Of a DNA stretch of 64,000 nt, positions 27,619 through 37,360 are shown piece by piece (the stretch's first letter is position 1; each line of letters begins with the position of its first letter). The stretch comes from GCA-2746795 sp963747345 (lineage in GTDB: Bacteria > Chloroflexota > Anaerolineae > Promineifilales > Promineifilaceae), in contig CAVVFA010000008.1 of NCBI GenBank assembly GCA_963747345.1, positions 434,001 through 498,000 on the forward strand, written 5' to 3'. The notes under the pieces are model-generated. The model had not been told where the DNA came from. It did no database searches and worked only from the letters and a program-made list of their open reading frames with translations. The translations under genes and the position numbers were made by a program.

Positions 27619-29373
27619 TTAATCGCCAGGGTCGGGATTTTCCACAAATTCACCGGGGGCAGGGGTGCGGTTGGGTATACGTTTTTGTTCAAGTGCTTGT
27701 TTCCAAACATCAAGCAGAACGGTGTATTCTTCACGACGATCTGCACCAAGCTGTTTACGCTGTGCCTGCTCATGGGCTTCCAGTCGTTGGAAAATATCAG
27801 CTTGAATCTGACTGGGTTGCGGCACATATTCAAAAGTAATATCGGTATCTACACCGGCCGTTTCAATGTAAACAAAACCGTAGTTAAAAATAGTGGGCAT
27901 CAAACCGGGGCGAGCGGCATTGACATTCTGAATATTGGATATGGATGCCTGTTTTCGGCTTTCGCTAAAACCAAACGGTTTACGATCGATGTCGACTACA
28001 TATCTGTCAGAAACCTGGAAGGTATCGTTACGCCAGTTTTCAAAATTCCAAATAAACCAACCTAAAATGAAGAGATGGCAAAGCTTAGAATGGCAACTAA
28101 AAGGGGAGCATTTATATCAGTGTACTGAATGAGCAAGGAACCTATGCCCACGATACCGAAGGCAATTAAGGTGGGCAGCCAAACACCGGCGATCAGGGTG
28201 AAGAAGTGTTTGCGGTAGGTGATGGTATTGCCTTCAACGACTCGCCAGGCAAATCGATTTTTTAAGCGCTGCCAAGCAGTTACTCCGGAAACTGCCGCTG
28301 CTGTCTGCCTTATCTTCTTCGTCATATTCACGAAGCGGTGGCGGAATTTCAAAATGATTTTCTAGCGATTGCCGCATAACAGCTTGTGCTTCACCTTCAT
28401 TCAAAGCCTTAACACGGGAAGTGAGGCGATTAAGCGCTTCCTGAACCAGTCTTGGGTCATCGATATTATCAAAATTAATGATACCTTTTTGGGCAGCTGT
28501 GGTTACTCTGGCTGAGCCAATCTTAAACAAGTTGGCAAGTAGGCTGGGTTTAAGTATTTGCACGCTTTGTACTTGTTTGATGGGGATTTTGTTGATGGTA
28601 ATGCGGAAACCGCGCAGGTCAAATTCGTGGTAGATGAGATGTTTGTTGGTTATGACAAAGTAGTCGTTGGCCCAGTCTATTAAGCGGAAAAGCACGATAA
28701 CCAAAAATATGAGGGCGATAAAGCCAATGATAATGAAGACGACTGTATTTGATAATGCGCCCCAATTGGTAAGTATCATATACATGATGGAAGGCATTAA
28801 TATTAGACCTAACATGGGCCAAAAAAGTTTGATGAGGAGATACCAAATACTACGCCGAGCTTGATATTCAACGAGTTCATCGGGGAGTAAATTAACAGCT
28901 GAACTTTTTCGGTCGCTGCGCCCTCTAACTTTTTGGGCTTCTTCCCATCCTTGTTGAGAAAGGCCGCTGCTGTCTTCACTATCGTCTACTGGCTCCAGAT
29001 TGGGCAGCACGTCGGGATTGGCGATGAGAAATTTGAGGAAGTCCTGCCCTTTGATGACGACCATTTGACCGTCGCTGGCCGCTGTTACCGTGGCAGGATG
29101 GGTATCAGCGGCAAATAACCAACTTTCTTTGAAGTGATCGCGGGGGAAGTATTGCTTTGATTCGCGGACGACGCCTTGTTTATCGAGTGTTTGGGCATAT
29201 AAACGGCCGTTTCGCACAATATACAAACTATCGGCCACATCTCGCTGGTAGGCAATCACCGCCCCTTCATCGAACTCATATTCCTGGCAAATATCAGCCA
29301 AGTCCTCGAGTTGATCAATGGTGAGGTTCTCAAAAAGAGATAGTTCGTCTAAAAACTCAATAAGTGTCGTCAC
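27619..29373 (-). CDS. Membrane protein with cyclic-nucleotide-binding and bacterial PH (bPH2) domains (two frameshifts)
   Basis: About 585 residues once joined. Residues 10-130 form a CRP-like cNMP-binding domain (FENLTIDQLEDLADICQEYE, DEGAVIAYQRDVADSLYIVR). A linker follows, then two transmembrane helices (LFWPMLGLILMPSIMYMI and VVFIIIGFIALIFLVIVLF). A bPH2 domain comes next (DYFVITNKHLIYHEFDLRGF, IPIKQVQSVQ). A second helix pair and a second bPH2-like domain (SDRYVVDIDRKPFGFSESRK) follow after frame changes near 28290 and 28065. It is probably a membrane-bound sensor that couples a cyclic nucleotide or similar ligand to the PH domains. The ligand is unknown. Alone between def and a divergent gene. 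Confidence 0.82.
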
Positions 29374-29501
29374 AGCGCCATTATTTTAACATAACATGAG
29401 AATGATGTGAAGATATTGAAGAGGGGACTATTGCCAGACATCATGGGGTGTGGATAATACAGTGCTGGCAATTTGCCAAAACTAAAAATGGAAGATGGAT
29501 T

Positions 29502-30275
29502 ATGAATAGTAAAACAACCAATATCTTATTAGTCGTCGCCATTATCCTCGTCATTGTTTTGATTGGCGTGGGTTTATGGTTGATTTTTCAGGGGACATCG
29601 GGCAGCAATGCTGAACCGACGGCTCTCCCACCCACATCCATAGCTGAAGCAGCAACGGCCGTTCCCACCCTAGCACCACCTACCCCCACAGCCGTACAGA
29701 TCGTCATTGTTCCTCCCACCGCCACAGCCATCCCCACAGATGTGCCCACAGAAACACCCATCCCCACAGACACGCCTGTACCCACCGCCACGCCAATACC
29801 GACCAATACTCCAGTGCCGATTATCTACCCCACAGCAACACCCGTTCCACCGACCGTACCACCCGCGCCAACTGCGACAACAGGGCCTCCCCCCGGCCCG
29901 CAGCCGGAGACTGTTAATGGCTTATCAGCGACTAAATTTGCCTTGCAAGATCGGTCTAACGTTTCTGTTAACGGTAAAATCTGGACTGAGTTTGCTATCG
30001 CCAATTCTACTGGAGGGAGTGTCTCTTACTCCACAATCGGCGTTTTGCCGCGTAAAGATGGTAAAGACCGGTGGGACTTCTACAAAAAAAGTTGGGGCGG
30101 AAACAATGATAAAATCGGCCCCAATGGGTTACGCGCGGAAGACAACATGTATATTTCTGAGGCTGGCAATTACACCTTACGCTTAGTCATCTGCTTTGAC
30201 GACTACACTACCTGCCGCGCTGGTGGTGGCACACATCACACCCTATCCCAAGAAATTCCCATCACCCTTAATTAA
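29502..30275 (+). CDS. Membrane-anchored stalk protein with Ig-like C-terminal domain
   Basis: 257 residues from ATG 29502, with GGAAGATGG in front. Residues 8-30 are a single transmembrane helix (NILLVVAIILVIVLIGVGLW). Residues 40-150 form a Thr/Pro-rich stalk (PTATAIPTDVPTETPIPTDT). The last 110 residues form a beta-sandwich-like domain (SATKFALQDRSNVSVNGKIW, GNYTLRLVICFD). The stalk would place the domain outside the membrane or cell wall. This style is common in Chloroflexota. Ligand or role unknown. A 60-bp gap with a hairpin separates it from the M50/TPR gene. Confidence 0.8.
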   Translation: MNSKTTNILLVVAIILVIVLIGVGLWLIFQGTSGSNAEPTALPPTSIAEAATAVPTLAPPTPTAVQIVIVPPTATAIPTDVPTETPIPTDTPVPTATPIPTNTPVPIIYPTATPVPPTVPPAPTATTGPPPGPQPETVNGLSATKFALQDRSNVSVNGKIWTEFAIANSTGGSVSYSTIGVLPRKDGKDRWDFYKKSWGGNNDKIGPNGLRAEDNMYISEAGNYTLRLVICFDDYTTCRAGGGTHHTLSQEIPITLN

Positions 30276-30287
30276 GGATAGAACAGT

Positions 30288-30327
30288 GGGTAAGAGCTAG
30301 AGGACTATTTCCTTTTAGCTCTTACCC
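30288..30327. repeat. 12-bp stem hairpin between genes
   Basis: GGGTAAGAGCTA at 30288-30299 pairs with TAGCTCTTACCC at 30316-30327. It is not followed by a T-run, so it is more likely an intergenic repeat or a transcript-processing hairpin than an intrinsic terminator. A related TAAGAGCTAGAG word lies near 16055. Confidence 0.6.
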
Positions 30328-30342
30328 TATCCCCAAACGCCC

Positions 30343-31566
30343 ATGTCCAGTATTTTTAACATCATCTCCTTCCTATATATCTTCCGCAGCGCCCAATTGT
30401 TGGTGGCGATTTGGCGGGAGTGGGCGGAGTTGGTGCGGGAACCACTCACCCAACACAAAAAACATTTAGCAGAACAAGCATCTTATTTCCTTGCTGTTCC
30501 CGTTAGCGTGTTCTTCCATGAACTGTCTCATGCGCTGGCTATTTGGTTTTTTGGCGGCAAAGTCATCAGTTTTAACTACCGTATCTTTTGGGGCTATGTT
30601 GAACATGGGCCAATGGACAGTCCCGTTGAGCAATGGATTGTCAGCCTGGCTGGCACAGTTGGTTCCCTGCTGTTTGGTTTAGGCATCTGGTTGGCACTGC
30701 GGAATAATCGCGCCTCGTCTTTACGCTACTTTGGTTTACGCGCCTTCCGCTTTCAGATTTATTTCTCCTTACTCTACTACCCGATTTTCTCTTTTGTGCT
30801 GCCGATTGGTGATTGGCGCACGATTTATGATTTCTCAGCGACACCGATTTTAAGCAGCGTCATGTTGGTCATTCATATCATCTTCCTGGTTTTGTATTGG
30901 CGGTTTGATAAGCAAGGTGCCTTTGAAGCGCCAGCCACAGAATCAGTCGTAGAACAGGCTCAATTTGAAGAACTGGAACAAGAAGTTGCACGCCAGCCAC
31001 ATGATACACAAGTCCAGCTTCACTATGTCGATATGCTGCGTCGCGGTGGAGCTAACAATCGAGCAAAAACACAGCTAGAGCAATTTTTAAGCGAAAACCC
31101 CAATTCGGCTGGCGCTTATTTAGAGTTAGCCGCCATAGAAGCGGGTAAAAACAAGCAAATTTCCAAGAAAACCAGCGAATATGCGACCAAAGCCTTGCAA
31201 TTGGGGCTTTCAAATCCGTATCAGACAGCGGCCGCAGAGCGCATGGTGGCTCAATATAATTTGGAAGTCGGCAACGGGGATGACGCACTTCGCGCCTATG
31301 GGCAAGCCATCGAGGCCATAAATGGGGCGGGAACCAGTTCTCAACAAATGACCCCTTTAGCCAATTTATATCGGGAGCGCAGCTTGGCTTACCGTCGTTC
31401 GCAGCAATATGAATTGGCTTATAATGATATTTCTCAGGCGATCCGTTTGGCCCAACAAAGCGGACAGTCTGATTTAGCGGCTGCCTATCAAGAAGATTTA
31501 CTGATTTTGGAAAATCATGCTGGGCATGCGTTTGATTCGCCTGTTCAGCCGCTTCCAAACGATTAG
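30343..31566 (+). CDS. M50-like HExxH membrane protein fused to TPR repeats
   Basis: 407 residues, intact. Residues 1-200 hold about five hydrophobic helices. They include FFHELSHALAIWFFGG, the zinc-protease motif HELSH at residues 59-63 inside a membrane helix, as in site-2 proteases. The second M50 metal motif (NPDG or similar) is not obvious. Residues 215-400 form soluble tetratricopeptide repeats (EVARQPHDTQVQLHYVDMLR, AYLELAAIEAGKNKQIS, ERSLAYRRSQQYELAYNDIS). It may be an intramembrane protease or a protease-like scaffold, with the TPRs as the docking side. No substrate is suggested by its neighbours. Confidence 0.75.
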   Translation: MSSIFNIISFLYIFRSAQLLVAIWREWAELVREPLTQHKKHLAEQASYFLAVPVSVFFHELSHALAIWFFGGKVISFNYRIFWGYVEHGPMDSPVEQWIVSLAGTVGSLLFGLGIWLALRNNRASSLRYFGLRAFRFQIYFSLLYYPIFSFVLPIGDWRTIYDFSATPILSSVMLVIHIIFLVLYWRFDKQGAFEAPATESVVEQAQFEELEQEVARQPHDTQVQLHYVDMLRRGGANNRAKTQLEQFLSENPNSAGAYLELAAIEAGKNKQISKKTSEYATKALQLGLSNPYQTAAAERMVAQYNLEVGNGDDALRAYGQAIEAINGAGTSSQQMTPLANLYRERSLAYRRSQQYELAYNDISQAIRLAQQSGQSDLAAAYQEDLLILENHAGHAFDSPVQPLPND

Positions 31567-31964
31567 CTTATCTTCAAATTAGTCTTTACCTCAACTTATA
31601 TTTACCTAAAACGTCTGACAACTGTCATATAAAATGCAGGAACAATGGCAGGTGACGAAATTCATCAAACCTTATATCCTCTTTACGTGGTTACAATATG
31701 CTCCTCCACACATTGCGCCTTTACGGCGTCCCGTTACATAGCTCTGCTCAATAAACAAATATAAGACTTTTATTTTTGAGCAAAATGGATATTCCAGATA
31801 TACTGCATTCACGATAAACTTCCTATTATTTAGAAGAGGAGGTGGTAGCTAGAAACAACGATCCTACAAAGTAACTATCCAGCAAAAAATGAATGACTCT
31901 GTTAGTTAGGTAAGTCTTTATGAATTACCTATTTGTGTTTAACAAATTTGAGGAGAAATATACA
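31567..31964 (+). other. 398-bp leader of the BMP transporter operon
   Basis: No gene is seen. A fold-back, TGCTCAA (about 31744) with TTGAGCA (about 31776), frames an AT-rich loop. A purine-rich GAGGAGGTGG lies at about 31832 without an open frame behind it. GAGGAGA at 31950-31956 is the ribosome site of the lipoprotein gene. I looked for purine or nucleoside riboswitch consensus text and saw none. Confidence 0.4.
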
Positions 31965-33260
31965 ATGACACAGAAACGCCTATGGATCTTACTTGTATTA
32001 ACGGCCGTTTTGGCTCTGGTACTCGCCGCTTGTGGTGGAAGTGCCGCAGAACCCGCAGCAGCAGAACCCACCGCAGCAGCTAGTGAAGCGGTCGAAGCAC
32101 CCGCTGAAGAAGCCGTCCCCGCAGTCGAAGAAGCAGCCCCTAGTGAAGAAGGTAAATACCAGATTCCTGAAGTCGAAGAAGGCAAATACAACGTTGCCTT
32201 TGTTTACGTTGGCCCCCATGAAGATGGCGGTTGGTCGCAGGCGCACGACGTCGGTCGTCTGTACGTCGAAGAAAACGTGGAAGAAGTACACACTGCCTAC
32301 GTAGAACTGGTTACTGAAGGTGCAGATGCGGAACAGGTCATTCGTTCCCTGGCTCGTAAAGGTTTCGATGTGATCTTCACCACATCCTTTGGATTTATGG
32401 ATGCCTCCGAACTCGTTGCTGAAGAATTCCCTGATGTAGACATTATCCACATCAGTGGCTATAAATCCAACGAAGCAAACTTTGGCAACTTGATGGGCGC
32501 CATGGAAGACATGAAATACCTGGCCGGTATGCTGGCGGGGTCTCGCGCCAAGGTAGATGGCAACCCGAAACTGGGTTACATGGCTACCTTCCCCATACCG
32601 GAAGAACTCCGTTTGGGTAATGCCTTCGCTTTGGGCGCTCAGCAAACATGCCCAGAATGTACCATCGACGTGCGTTGGCTCTACACCTGGCACGATCCTA
32701 TCCTGGAAAAAGAAGCTGCTTCCTCCTTGTTTGATGGGGGCGCTCAAGTTGTGATGACTGGCGCCGATACCCCAGCCCCGGCCGAAGCTGCCCCTGAAGG
32801 CAAATGGGGTATCACCTACGATTACAGCGGTAACTGTACCTTGCCCACCTGTCTCACCTCCATGTACTGGAATTGGGGCCCTGAATATGCCCGTATCGTT
32901 GAAGGTTCACGTGACGGCACCTGGAAAGGTGGCTGGGAATATTTCGACGCCGATACCGGTTCAATGGGGCTGTTAGGCTTCATGGACGGCGAAACGCTGC
33001 GACCTGGTGTTGAAGGTCTGCCAGCAGAAGACATTGCGTTGATCAGAGACACACTGGCTGCCATGTTGGCTGGTGAATTTGATCGCTTCGACGTATTCAG
33101 CGGTCCTATCACCGATAATCAGGGCAACGTTGTTTTGGCTGAAGGCGAAAGCCTGGAGCAGCTTGACTTGGATGGTTTCGCCCAGTTTGGCAGCGAATGT
33201 AAGACCTGCATGTACTGGTGGAACGAGAATATCACAGCCGAACTGCCCGAACTCGAATAG
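31965..33260 (+). CDS. BMP-family (nucleoside-type) ABC transporter substrate-binding lipoprotein
   Basis: 431 residues. The lipoprotein signal is LVLAACGG, with lipobox Cys at residue about 22, followed by an Ala/Glu/Pro linker of 45 residues. The BMP/Med fold follows: YNVAFVYVGPHEDGGWSQAH, VIRSLARKGFDVIFTTSFGF, FGNLMGAMEDMKYLAGMLAG. The start ATG 31965 is chosen by GAGGAGA at 31950 and by the signal peptide. It binds the solute outside the membrane and delivers it to the permease pair encoded downstream. BMP proteins usually bind purine nucleosides, but the exact ligand is not shown. First gene of a complete importer operon. Confidence 0.92.
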   Translation: MTQKRLWILLVLTAVLALVLAACGGSAAEPAAAEPTAAASEAVEAPAEEAVPAVEEAAPSEEGKYQIPEVEEGKYNVAFVYVGPHEDGGWSQAHDVGRLYVEENVEEVHTAYVELVTEGADAEQVIRSLARKGFDVIFTTSFGFMDASELVAEEFPDVDIIHISGYKSNEANFGNLMGAMEDMKYLAGMLAGSRAKVDGNPKLGYMATFPIPEELRLGNAFALGAQQTCPECTIDVRWLYTWHDPILEKEAASSLFDGGAQVVMTGADTPAPAEAAPEGKWGITYDYSGNCTLPTCLTSMYWNWGPEYARIVEGSRDGTWKGGWEYFDADTGSMGLLGFMDGETLRPGVEGLPAEDIALIRDTLAAMLAGEFDRFDVFSGPITDNQGNVVLAEGESLEQLDLDGFAQFGSECKTCMYWWNENITAELPELE

Positions 33261-33373
33261 AATAGTAAGTCGTAATCAGTGATCAGTAATCAGTGGCGGG
33301 GTTCGGTGGTCGTTTCAGACTGATCACTGGACACTGTTCACTGATTACTGTTTTTAAAGAAAGAGGGAAACCC

Positions 33374-34957
33374 ATGACTGAACCGCCTTTCGCTGTCGAT
33401 ATGCAAGACATTGTGATTCGGTTCCCCGGTGTGCTTGCCAATGATCATGTGAACTTTACGCTTGGGCAGGGCGAAATTCATGCCTTGTTGGGCGAAAATG
33501 GCGCAGGCAAAAGTACCTTGATGAATGCCCTGGCTGGTTTGTACAAACCAGTCTCTGGCACGATGAAGGTGTATGGGGAGCCAGTCAATTTTAGTTCGCC
33601 CAAAGATGCCATTGCTAAAGGAATTGGCATGGTGCATCAGCATTTTATGCTCGTGCCTAACCAGACGGTAACAGAAAATATTTTGCTGGGTCTGAATGAG
33701 CCGCGCTTCCGTATGAACTTAAAGAAGTATGATCAAAAGATTCTGGATTTGCAGGAGCAGTTTGGGCTGAGAGTGGATCCGGCGGCGCTTATCTGGCAGT
33801 TGTCTGTGGGTGAGCAGCAGCGTGTGGAGATTTTGAAGACGCTGTACCGCGGGGCCAATATTCTGATCATGGATGAGCCAACGGCCGTTCTCGCCCCGCA
33901 AGAAATCGACGAACTGATTGAAACCATGAAAGCCTTGGTAGCAACCGGCAAGTCGATTATTTTTATTAGCCATAAACTGCAAGAGGTAACGGCCGTTGCT
34001 GACCGCGTCACTGTCCTGCGTAAAGGTGTTGTCACCGCCGAAGGCGTACCCATTGGCAACATGACTAAGCGGGATTTAGCCAATCTGATGGTTGGGCGCG
34101 ATGTTGTCTTCACCATTCAAAGAACCCCACACGATCCGGGTGATGTGATACTGGACGTGAAAGAAGTGCGTGCCGAAAATAACAAAGGCGTGCCCGCCTT
34201 GCGCGGCGTCTCTTTGCAAGTGTGCAGTGGCGAAATTTTAGGCATCGCCGGTGTGTCCGGTAATGGGCAGAGCGAACTGGCTGAAGTGATTACCGGAATG
34301 CGACCCTGTACGGGCAGCATTCTCATCAACGGCGAAGAAGTTGCCAACAAACCGCCCATCAACGCCATCAAAAGCGGCGTAGCCCATGTGCCAGAAGACC
34401 GCACCCACGTGGGCAGCGCTCCCAGCCTCAGTATTACCGACAACACCATCATGAAATCGTACCGCGATAAACCAGTGGGTAAAGGCTGGGGAATTGACTC
34501 GAAGTACGCTGAAGCAAACGCCAAAGCGTTGAAAGAAAAGTATGGCATTTTAGCGCCTAGCGTCAATACGATGGCGCGTAAACTTTCTGGCGGTAATTTG
34601 CAGAAAGTGATTCTGGCGCGGGAAATTTCAGCAGAACCCAAACTGATGGTGGCTGTACAGCCCACACGCGGCCTGGATGTGGGCGCGATTGAAGGGATTC
34701 AGAAATTGATTTTAGCACAGCGGGAAACGGGAACGGCCGTTCTCCTGGTTTCCGAAGAGTTAGAAGAACTGCTGTCACTCAGTGATCGCATTGCCGTCAT
34801 TTATGGCGGCGAAATCATGGGAACCGTCAAAACCGACGAAGCAGACGTCAACGAACTTGGTCTCATGATGACCGGCTCCCGGCTGGAACATCTGCGGGCT
34901 TTTGAGGCCGAAGAAGCGGCAAACACAGCCGTGCAAACAGGAGGGACTGACGCATGA
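33374..34957 (+). CDS. Nucleoside-type ABC transporter, double ATPase subunit
   Basis: 527 residues with two ABC domains, as in YufO/NupO and RbsA. The first has Walker A GENGAGKST, signature LSVGEQQRVEILK and Walker B ILIMDEPTAVL. The second has the usual weakened Walker A (GVSGNGQSELAEV), signature LSGGNLQKVILAREI and VQPTRGLDVGA. The start at ATG 33374 is chosen over upstream in-frame ATGs in repeat DNA because it follows a GAGGG-like site and matches family length. A gap of 113 bp with CAGTGATCAGTAATCAGT-type repeats separates it from the lipoprotein gene. Its stop overlaps the next ATG (ATGA). Confidence 0.95.
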   Translation: MTEPPFAVDMQDIVIRFPGVLANDHVNFTLGQGEIHALLGENGAGKSTLMNALAGLYKPVSGTMKVYGEPVNFSSPKDAIAKGIGMVHQHFMLVPNQTVTENILLGLNEPRFRMNLKKYDQKILDLQEQFGLRVDPAALIWQLSVGEQQRVEILKTLYRGANILIMDEPTAVLAPQEIDELIETMKALVATGKSIIFISHKLQEVTAVADRVTVLRKGVVTAEGVPIGNMTKRDLANLMVGRDVVFTIQRTPHDPGDVILDVKEVRAENNKGVPALRGVSLQVCSGEILGIAGVSGNGQSELAEVITGMRPCTGSILINGEEVANKPPINAIKSGVAHVPEDRTHVGSAPSLSITDNTIMKSYRDKPVGKGWGIDSKYAEANAKALKEKYGILAPSVNTMARKLSGGNLQKVILAREISAEPKLMVAVQPTRGLDVGAIEGIQKLILAQRETGTAVLLVSEELEELLSLSDRIAVIYGGEIMGTVKTDEADVNELGLMMTGSRLEHLRAFEAEEAANTAVQTGGTDA

Positions 34958-36132
34958 AACTCCCCTTCATCCTGACCTTTGAAAAACGAGTCGAAGATTA
35001 TCCCAAGTGGCTGCCTGCCGCCACCTCTATCGGTTCCGTGGTGGTCGCCTTTATCATCAGCGGCTTCCTCCTCAAACTGGTTGGCGGCGAACCCATCAAA
35101 GTGGGTAAATTCTTTTTTCAAGCCACCTTTGGCAGTTGGGCTGTCCTTTCCGACACCCTGGTAAAAGCCACCCCGCTCATTCTCGTCGGTTTAGCCTGTA
35201 CCATCGCCTTTAAGATGAAACTGTGGAATATCGGCGCCGAAGGCCAGTTCTACATGGGCGCATTTTTCGCCAGCTTGGTCGTCTTGGTGCCATTGGTGCC
35301 ACCGGAAACCTCTGCATTCATCGTGCTGCCGCTCATGGCAATCATGGGCATGATTGGTGGCGCAATTTGGGGCTTTATCCCTGGCATTCTCAAAGCCAAA
35401 TTGCAAGTCAACGAAATCATCACCACCCTCATGCTCAACTACATCGCCATCCTGTGGAACAATTTCTGGATTTTCAACAAGTGGAGCGATGCCGGCTTCC
35501 AGATGACGCCTCCCTTTGAAAAAAACGCCTGGCTGCCGCGCATCACTGACTACGCCCGTCCTTACAGCGAGTTTATCGAAACGGGCGGCGGACTGGCCGG
35601 TTTTATGACGGCAATTGGTCTGGAACGACTCTCGGGCATGACACTGCATTTGGGTTTCATTGTCGCAGTGCTGGCGGCCGTTGTCATTTGGTGGATTTTG
35701 GAGCGCAGTAAATGGGGCTACGAAATCAAACTCATCGGTGACAACAAAGAGGCGGCACGGTACGCCGGTATCAACATCGTGCGCAACATCGTCCTGGTGA
35801 TGATGGTTTCTGGCGCATTGGCTGGTCTGGCTGGCATGACAGAAATCACCGGCGTGGTGCATCGTTTACAGGAACGTATTTCACCTGGATATGGCTTTAC
35901 CGGCATCATCATCGCCTGGCTCGCCAAGCTCAACCCGTTTGCCGTGATTTTGGTCTCTGTCTTGTTTGGAGCGCTGATTGTGGCTGGGCGAGAAATTCAA
36001 CCGGCTGGTTTGTCCCAACTGCTGCAAGGCATCATCCTCTTTATGGTGATTAGCAGTGACGTGTTGTTACGCTATCAGATTCGTTTTATTCGGCTGGGAC
36101 AACCAACGGCCGGGGAGGTCGAACCCGCATGA
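34954..36132 (+). CDS. Nucleoside-type ABC transporter permease 1
   Basis: 392 residues, mostly membrane helices. The conserved IGAEGQFYMGAFFASLVVL and NEIITTLMLNYIAILWNNFW mark the BPD_transp_2/YufP type. A central extracytoplasmic segment (about residues 170-220) carries FNKWSDAGFQMTPPFEKNAW. The ATP-binding-subunit contact region is around DNKEAARYAGINIVRNI. Its start overlaps the ATPase stop and its own stop overlaps the next start, so translation of the operon is coupled. Confidence 0.94.
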   Translation: MKLPFILTFEKRVEDYPKWLPAATSIGSVVVAFIISGFLLKLVGGEPIKVGKFFFQATFGSWAVLSDTLVKATPLILVGLACTIAFKMKLWNIGAEGQFYMGAFFASLVVLVPLVPPETSAFIVLPLMAIMGMIGGAIWGFIPGILKAKLQVNEIITTLMLNYIAILWNNFWIFNKWSDAGFQMTPPFEKNAWLPRITDYARPYSEFIETGGGLAGFMTAIGLERLSGMTLHLGFIVAVLAAVVIWWILERSKWGYEIKLIGDNKEAARYAGINIVRNIVLVMMVSGALAGLAGMTEITGVVHRLQERISPGYGFTGIIIAWLAKLNPFAVILVSVLFGALIVAGREIQPAGLSQLLQGIILFMVISSDVLLRYQIRFIRLGQPTAGEVEPA

Positions 36133-37094
36133 ATTTAGAAATTATCCTCCACGCTGGTTTAGCGACCGGTACCGTTTTATTGTTTGCGGCGATTGGTGAG
36201 ATTTTCGCTGAACGCGCGGGCATTCTCAACCTGGGCGTTGAAGGCATGATGCTTTTAGGCGCGATGGCTGGGTTTAGCACCTCTTTGGCGACGAATAATG
36301 TTTGGCTGGGTCTGCTGGCGGCGATCATGGCTGGCGGTATTCTGAGCCTGGCTCATGGCCTGGTCACCATCCATTTTCAAGCGGATCAGGTGGTGAGCGG
36401 GCTGGCGCTGACGTTTTTAGGCACTGGCTTGGCGCTGGTGTTTGGGGAAGGGTTGACGGGACAAAATCCGGCATTGGTACCCGTGGTCAGCCTGCCTTTA
36501 TTGTCTCAGATTCCATTTATCGGCCCGGTATTCTTTGCGCAACATAGTTTGCTGGTCTATGTGGGCTATTTGTTAATCCCGTTCGCCTGGTATTTCATAT
36601 TCCGCACGCGCCCCGGTTTGTCTTTGCGAGCGGTGGGTGAGAAGCCAGATGCGGCCGATACGATGGGCGTGAATGTGTATCGCACACGCTATTTATATGT
36701 GTTTGTGGGTGGCTGCCTGGCTGGGCTGGCTGGGGCGACGATTAGTCTTTCCGTATCGCCTGGTTGGTACAGTGCCCAAACGACATCGGCACAGGGCTGG
36801 ATTGCCATTGGTATTGTGATTTTTGCGCAGTGGAATCCGTGGCGGGCGGCGTTGGGGGCTTATCTCTTCGGGGCGCTGCGTCGCGGCATTTTAGACTTGC
36901 AGGGGCCAGCGCTTCTGCTCGGCTTGGCAAATCCGCTTTATGTTAATTCAAATTACGGCTTTTTCCTGCAAATGTCGCCTTACATTCTGACAATTCTGGC
37001 GCTGATCATTGGTTCGCGGCAGGCGATGAAGAAACGCCTGGGTGCGCCAGCGGCACTGGGTGTACCGTATATTCGGGGTGAACGCGGACTGTAG
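36129..37094 (+). CDS. Nucleoside-type ABC transporter permease 2
   Basis: 321 residues and about eight to ten helices. YufQ-type signatures are AGILNLGVEGMMLLGAMAGF, QADQVVSGLALTFLGTGLAL and LRAVGEKPDAADTMGVNVYR. It pairs with the preceding permease to form the channel. Last gene of the importer operon, followed 48 bp later by an intrinsic terminator. Confidence 0.94.
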   Translation: MNLEIILHAGLATGTVLLFAAIGEIFAERAGILNLGVEGMMLLGAMAGFSTSLATNNVWLGLLAAIMAGGILSLAHGLVTIHFQADQVVSGLALTFLGTGLALVFGEGLTGQNPALVPVVSLPLLSQIPFIGPVFFAQHSLLVYVGYLLIPFAWYFIFRTRPGLSLRAVGEKPDAADTMGVNVYRTRYLYVFVGGCLAGLAGATISLSVSPGWYSAQTTSAQGWIAIGIVIFAQWNPWRAALGAYLFGALRRGILDLQGPALLLGLANPLYVNSNYGFFLQMSPYILTILALIIGSRQAMKKRLGAPAALGVPYIRGERGL

Positions 37095-37141
37095 CGATTT
37101 ACGATTTGCAATTTTTGGGCAAAGCGTCACCGAGTAACATG

Positions 37142-37183
37142 AACGAGTGCCGATTGGTATATGCCGGTCGGCACTCGTTTTTT
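37142..37183 (+). terminator. Intrinsic terminator of the nucleoside importer operon
   Basis: A 12-bp stem (AACGAGTGCCGA with TCGGCACTCGTT) with a 14-nt loop, followed directly by TTTT. Clear rho-independent shape. Confidence 0.88.
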
Positions 37184-37360
37184 GTTATTAGTTCTCAGTT
37201 TACTGTTAGCGAAGGGCTTGACTCCCACCATGCCCCTAAGCTAAGACAAATTACTGCTTTTCCCTTCTGCGTAGACCCTACAAAATTCCTATCCCCCACA
37301 ATCTCCCAGTAAACCCAGTTATGTTATACTGGAGACACTCTTTCACCAATACTACTAAAT

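Noticed and set aside
31567..31964. Purine riboswitch before the nucleoside importer
   Set aside because: No match to the known purine aptamer core could be found by eye in the leader.
31998..32747. 249-codon minus-strand frame rich in Phe and Cys
   Set aside because: Antisense of the BMP lipoprotein; composition is a shadow of Glu/Ala codons.
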